From positions 1 to 45,429 of the IMG/VR virus record IMGVR_UViG_3300044608_001918: 45,429 bases of DNA; one strand, given 5' to 3'. Positions 44,141 to 45,429 of this stretch are shown in pieces. The notes under the pieces were generated by a model that was not told the DNA's origin, ran no database searches, and worked only from the letters and a program-made list of their open reading frames with translations. The position numbers were made by a program, and so were the translations under genes. Each line of letters begins with the position of its first letter. Positions within the stretch are counted from its first letter, which is position 1. Origin of the DNA: a virus.

Positions 44141-44443
44141 TCATTCCGGCTGCGGCAACAGGGCCAAGGCGTCCGCAATCGGCATCACTTCGATCTCATC
44201 AAACTTGCTCGCGTCAAGGTGCGAGAACGGCACCGACAGAAACCCGCTGACGCACTCTGTGAGAATGTCGGCAGTCAACATGAATCGCCCGTCTGCCATC
44301 GGAACCGCGTTTGGCACAATGGTCGGATCGCCGTACTGCGCGTGAACCTCCGCGAGCCTCTGTGCCAGCGATGGCCCAAACACAAGGGCGTGATCGCAGC
44401 CCCACTGGTAGGACACCGGCAGCGTTACTTCCGAAAGCGTCAT
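44141..44443 (-). CDS. Hypothetical protein downstream of the LamG fibre
   Basis: This 100-residue protein overlaps the fibre stop (ATGA), so it is co-translated. It reads TLSEVTLPVSYQWGCDHALVFGPSLAQRLAEVHAQYGDPTIVPNAVPMADGRFMLTADILTECVSGFLSVPFSHLD. Genes directly after receptor-binding fibres are often fibre chaperones, and this one could be such. No family is recognised. Bases 43932-44140 after it hold no gene apart from the promoter-like element. Confidence 0.55.
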   Translation of the reverse strand: MTLSEVTLPVSYQWGCDHALVFGPSLAQRLAEVHAQYGDPTIVPNAVPMADGRFMLTADILTECVSGFLSVPFSHLDASKFDEIEVMPIADALALLPQPE

Positions 44444-45429
44444 ACGTTTCTGCCTAAAGCTGTCTGAAATGCTTGCATCGCTGTGTAATAAGCAGTCGCT
44501 TGCGATGCAGTCATAGGCCCACCAATCGAATACGCCGCCAGCCGTCCGTCGAACAGAACGTTGGCTTGAGATGACCTGCCAAAAACCGTGAACTCAGAAG
44601 TGGCGGCTGGGGGGGAGGCGATTGTAGAGTTTGATCCGATTGAGGTGCCGTTTCGGAAATACTCGCGCGCATTGCTGGCGGAATTAGTTCCGACTAAATG
44701 ACCAGTGATGTCTGCCACTGATGTGAAAATTGCAGCGGAGGCACTGACCCATGCGAGTCCCGCGTTTGGGCCGCCGTCCCTTGCGAACAGGTAGAGTTGG
44801 GGTGTGCCTAGATGATACCGGAAATTTCCGCTGCCAGCCGATTGAGCGCTCGCGGCATAAACGGACATATGACCATTACCAGTACCAGAGGGCATCGCGT
44901 CGCCAACCAGCAGGCCAGTAGACAGGTATTTGCTGCTGCCGTTGCCCTTCAATCCGCCACTACCGCCAGCCTCCACATAGTCCGCGTCAACGAACGGGCC
45001 GACGTTGGTGTCGATGGTGTTGCCAAGTTGCGTACCGGCCAGCGACGTTGCTCTGTAGAGCGGCGTGCGGCAGGCCGCTAGGTTGCCGCCGCAGAACAGA
45101 TTGAGCCGGTAGAAGCGGTCGCGGATGCCAGCGGCGTCGATGGCGTTGCAAAAGTCGTTGACCGCAGCGGCAGTCGTCGCGGATACGGTGCCGCCGTTGT
45201 CGTAGACGCGGTTGAGCCAACCCTGCGCGTCGGCGTTGGCAACCTGCGGGACGATGGCGGTTGAGATGGCGCTGTAGAGCGTGGAGACGCGGGAATCCAA
45301 AAGCGACAGCGTGAGCGATTCGCCGATGCTGTAAAAGGCCAAGCGATGGGCTCCCCATTCGCCCGGCGTTCCGCCTGCACCGGCATTGCTGGCAAACACG
45401 CGGATGCGATTTTGCGTGATTGTTTGCGA
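44440..45429 (-). CDS. LamG-domain tail fibre / receptor-binding protein, C-terminal part
   Basis: This is the continuation of the gene that starts at 1468 and crosses the joint (45303-45429 repeats 1-127). The C-terminal module starts near 45255 and parallels the preceding module: (I/V)NDF near the start, GLKGNGSSKYLSTG versus GLLGNGATKSLDTN, GHMSVYAASAQS versus FHLSVYASAVAS, and a final FGR..., RLAAYSIGGPMTASQATAYYTAM. So two similar modules follow the LamG domain, perhaps by internal duplication. This end likely contacts the receptor and is the region to watch for host range. Confidence 0.8.
   Translation of the reverse strand, partial: SQTITQNRIRVFASNAGAGGTPGEWGAHRLAFYSIGESLTLSLLDSRVSTLYSAISTAIVPQVANADAQGWLNRVYDNGGTVSATTAAAVNDFCNAIDAAGIRDRFYRLNLFCGGNLAACRTPLYRATSLAGTQLGNTIDTNVGPFVDADYVEAGGSGGLKGNGSSKYLSTGLLVGDAMPSGTGNGHMSVYAASAQSAGSGNFRYHLGTPQLYLFARDGGPNAGLAWVSASAAIFTSVADITGHLVGTNSASNAREYFRNGTSIGSNSTIASPPAATSEFTVFGRSSQANVLFDGRLAAYSIGGPMTASQATAYYTAMQAFQTALGRNV
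45303..45429. repeat. Terminal direct repeat, right copy
   Basis: Identical to 1-127. It closes the circle inside the fibre gene without a frameshift or stop, which supports the circular reading. Confidence 0.93.

Overview
The window is a complete or near-complete genome of a tailed temperate phage, or an excised prophage, assembled as a circle. Bases 1-127 are repeated exactly at 45303-45429, and one reading frame runs across the joint without a break (1468 down to 1, then 45302 down to 44440). The unique circle is therefore 45,302 bp and the repeat is most simply an assembly overlap. The DNA is GC-rich, with tightly packed, overlapping genes (ATGA, TGATG and TAATG junctions). The host is a GC-rich bacterium. 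A CsrA homologue, a LamG-type fibre, a papain-like lysis-region peptidase and short secreted proteins made me think of Planctomycetota, but nothing here proves it.

Layout. Most of the circle is read on the minus strand. It starts at a promoter/operator at about 17980-18024, runs down through early genes (two unknowns, CsrA, a Sak4-like ATPase, a tyrosine recombinase, an SSB-like protein, a GIY-YIG cassette between pentamer repeat arrays, a replication-type HTH protein and a PD-(D/E)XK nuclease) and then through head genes (TerL, gpW-like connector, lambda-type portal, a fused prohead protease/Mu-gpT-like capsid protein, a DUF2190 cement protein, a collagen-like fibre and a LamG fibre). It then crosses the joint to 44440 and continues through a few small genes, neck genes, three tandem tail-tube-like paralogues, a frameshifted tail chaperone pair, the tape measure protein, tail-tip proteins, a metallophosphoesterase, a dNMP kinase and a lysis region that ends at 26197. 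A long tape measure with no sheath or contractile baseplate genes suggests a siphovirus.

The plus-strand block (18599-26200) is the lysogeny/accessory side: an integrase next to a tRNA-Arg-like 3' fragment (candidate attP), a secreted PDZ protein, a 600-bp iteron-like noncoding region (candidate origin or partition site), two excisionase-like HTH proteins that appear leaderless, ArdC antirestriction, a stand-alone Prim-Pol domain and several Ala-rich unknowns. Three copies of an identical 17-bp promoter element (TTGTGACCGATAGGATA) tie this block into one regulon. A short XRE repressor on the minus strand lies between the two blocks.

How it probably works (inference): the XRE protein controls the minus-strand early promoter through a 12-bp inverted repeat over its -35 box. 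The integrase at 18599 uses the neighbouring attP. Sak4, the SSB-like protein, the nuclease and the second recombinase process DNA. Prim-Pol and/or the HTH replication protein start replication, perhaps at the iterons. Late genes build a non-contractile-tailed virion. I found no recognisable small terminase or classical endolysin. A membrane-anchored C1A peptidase occupies the lysis region instead.
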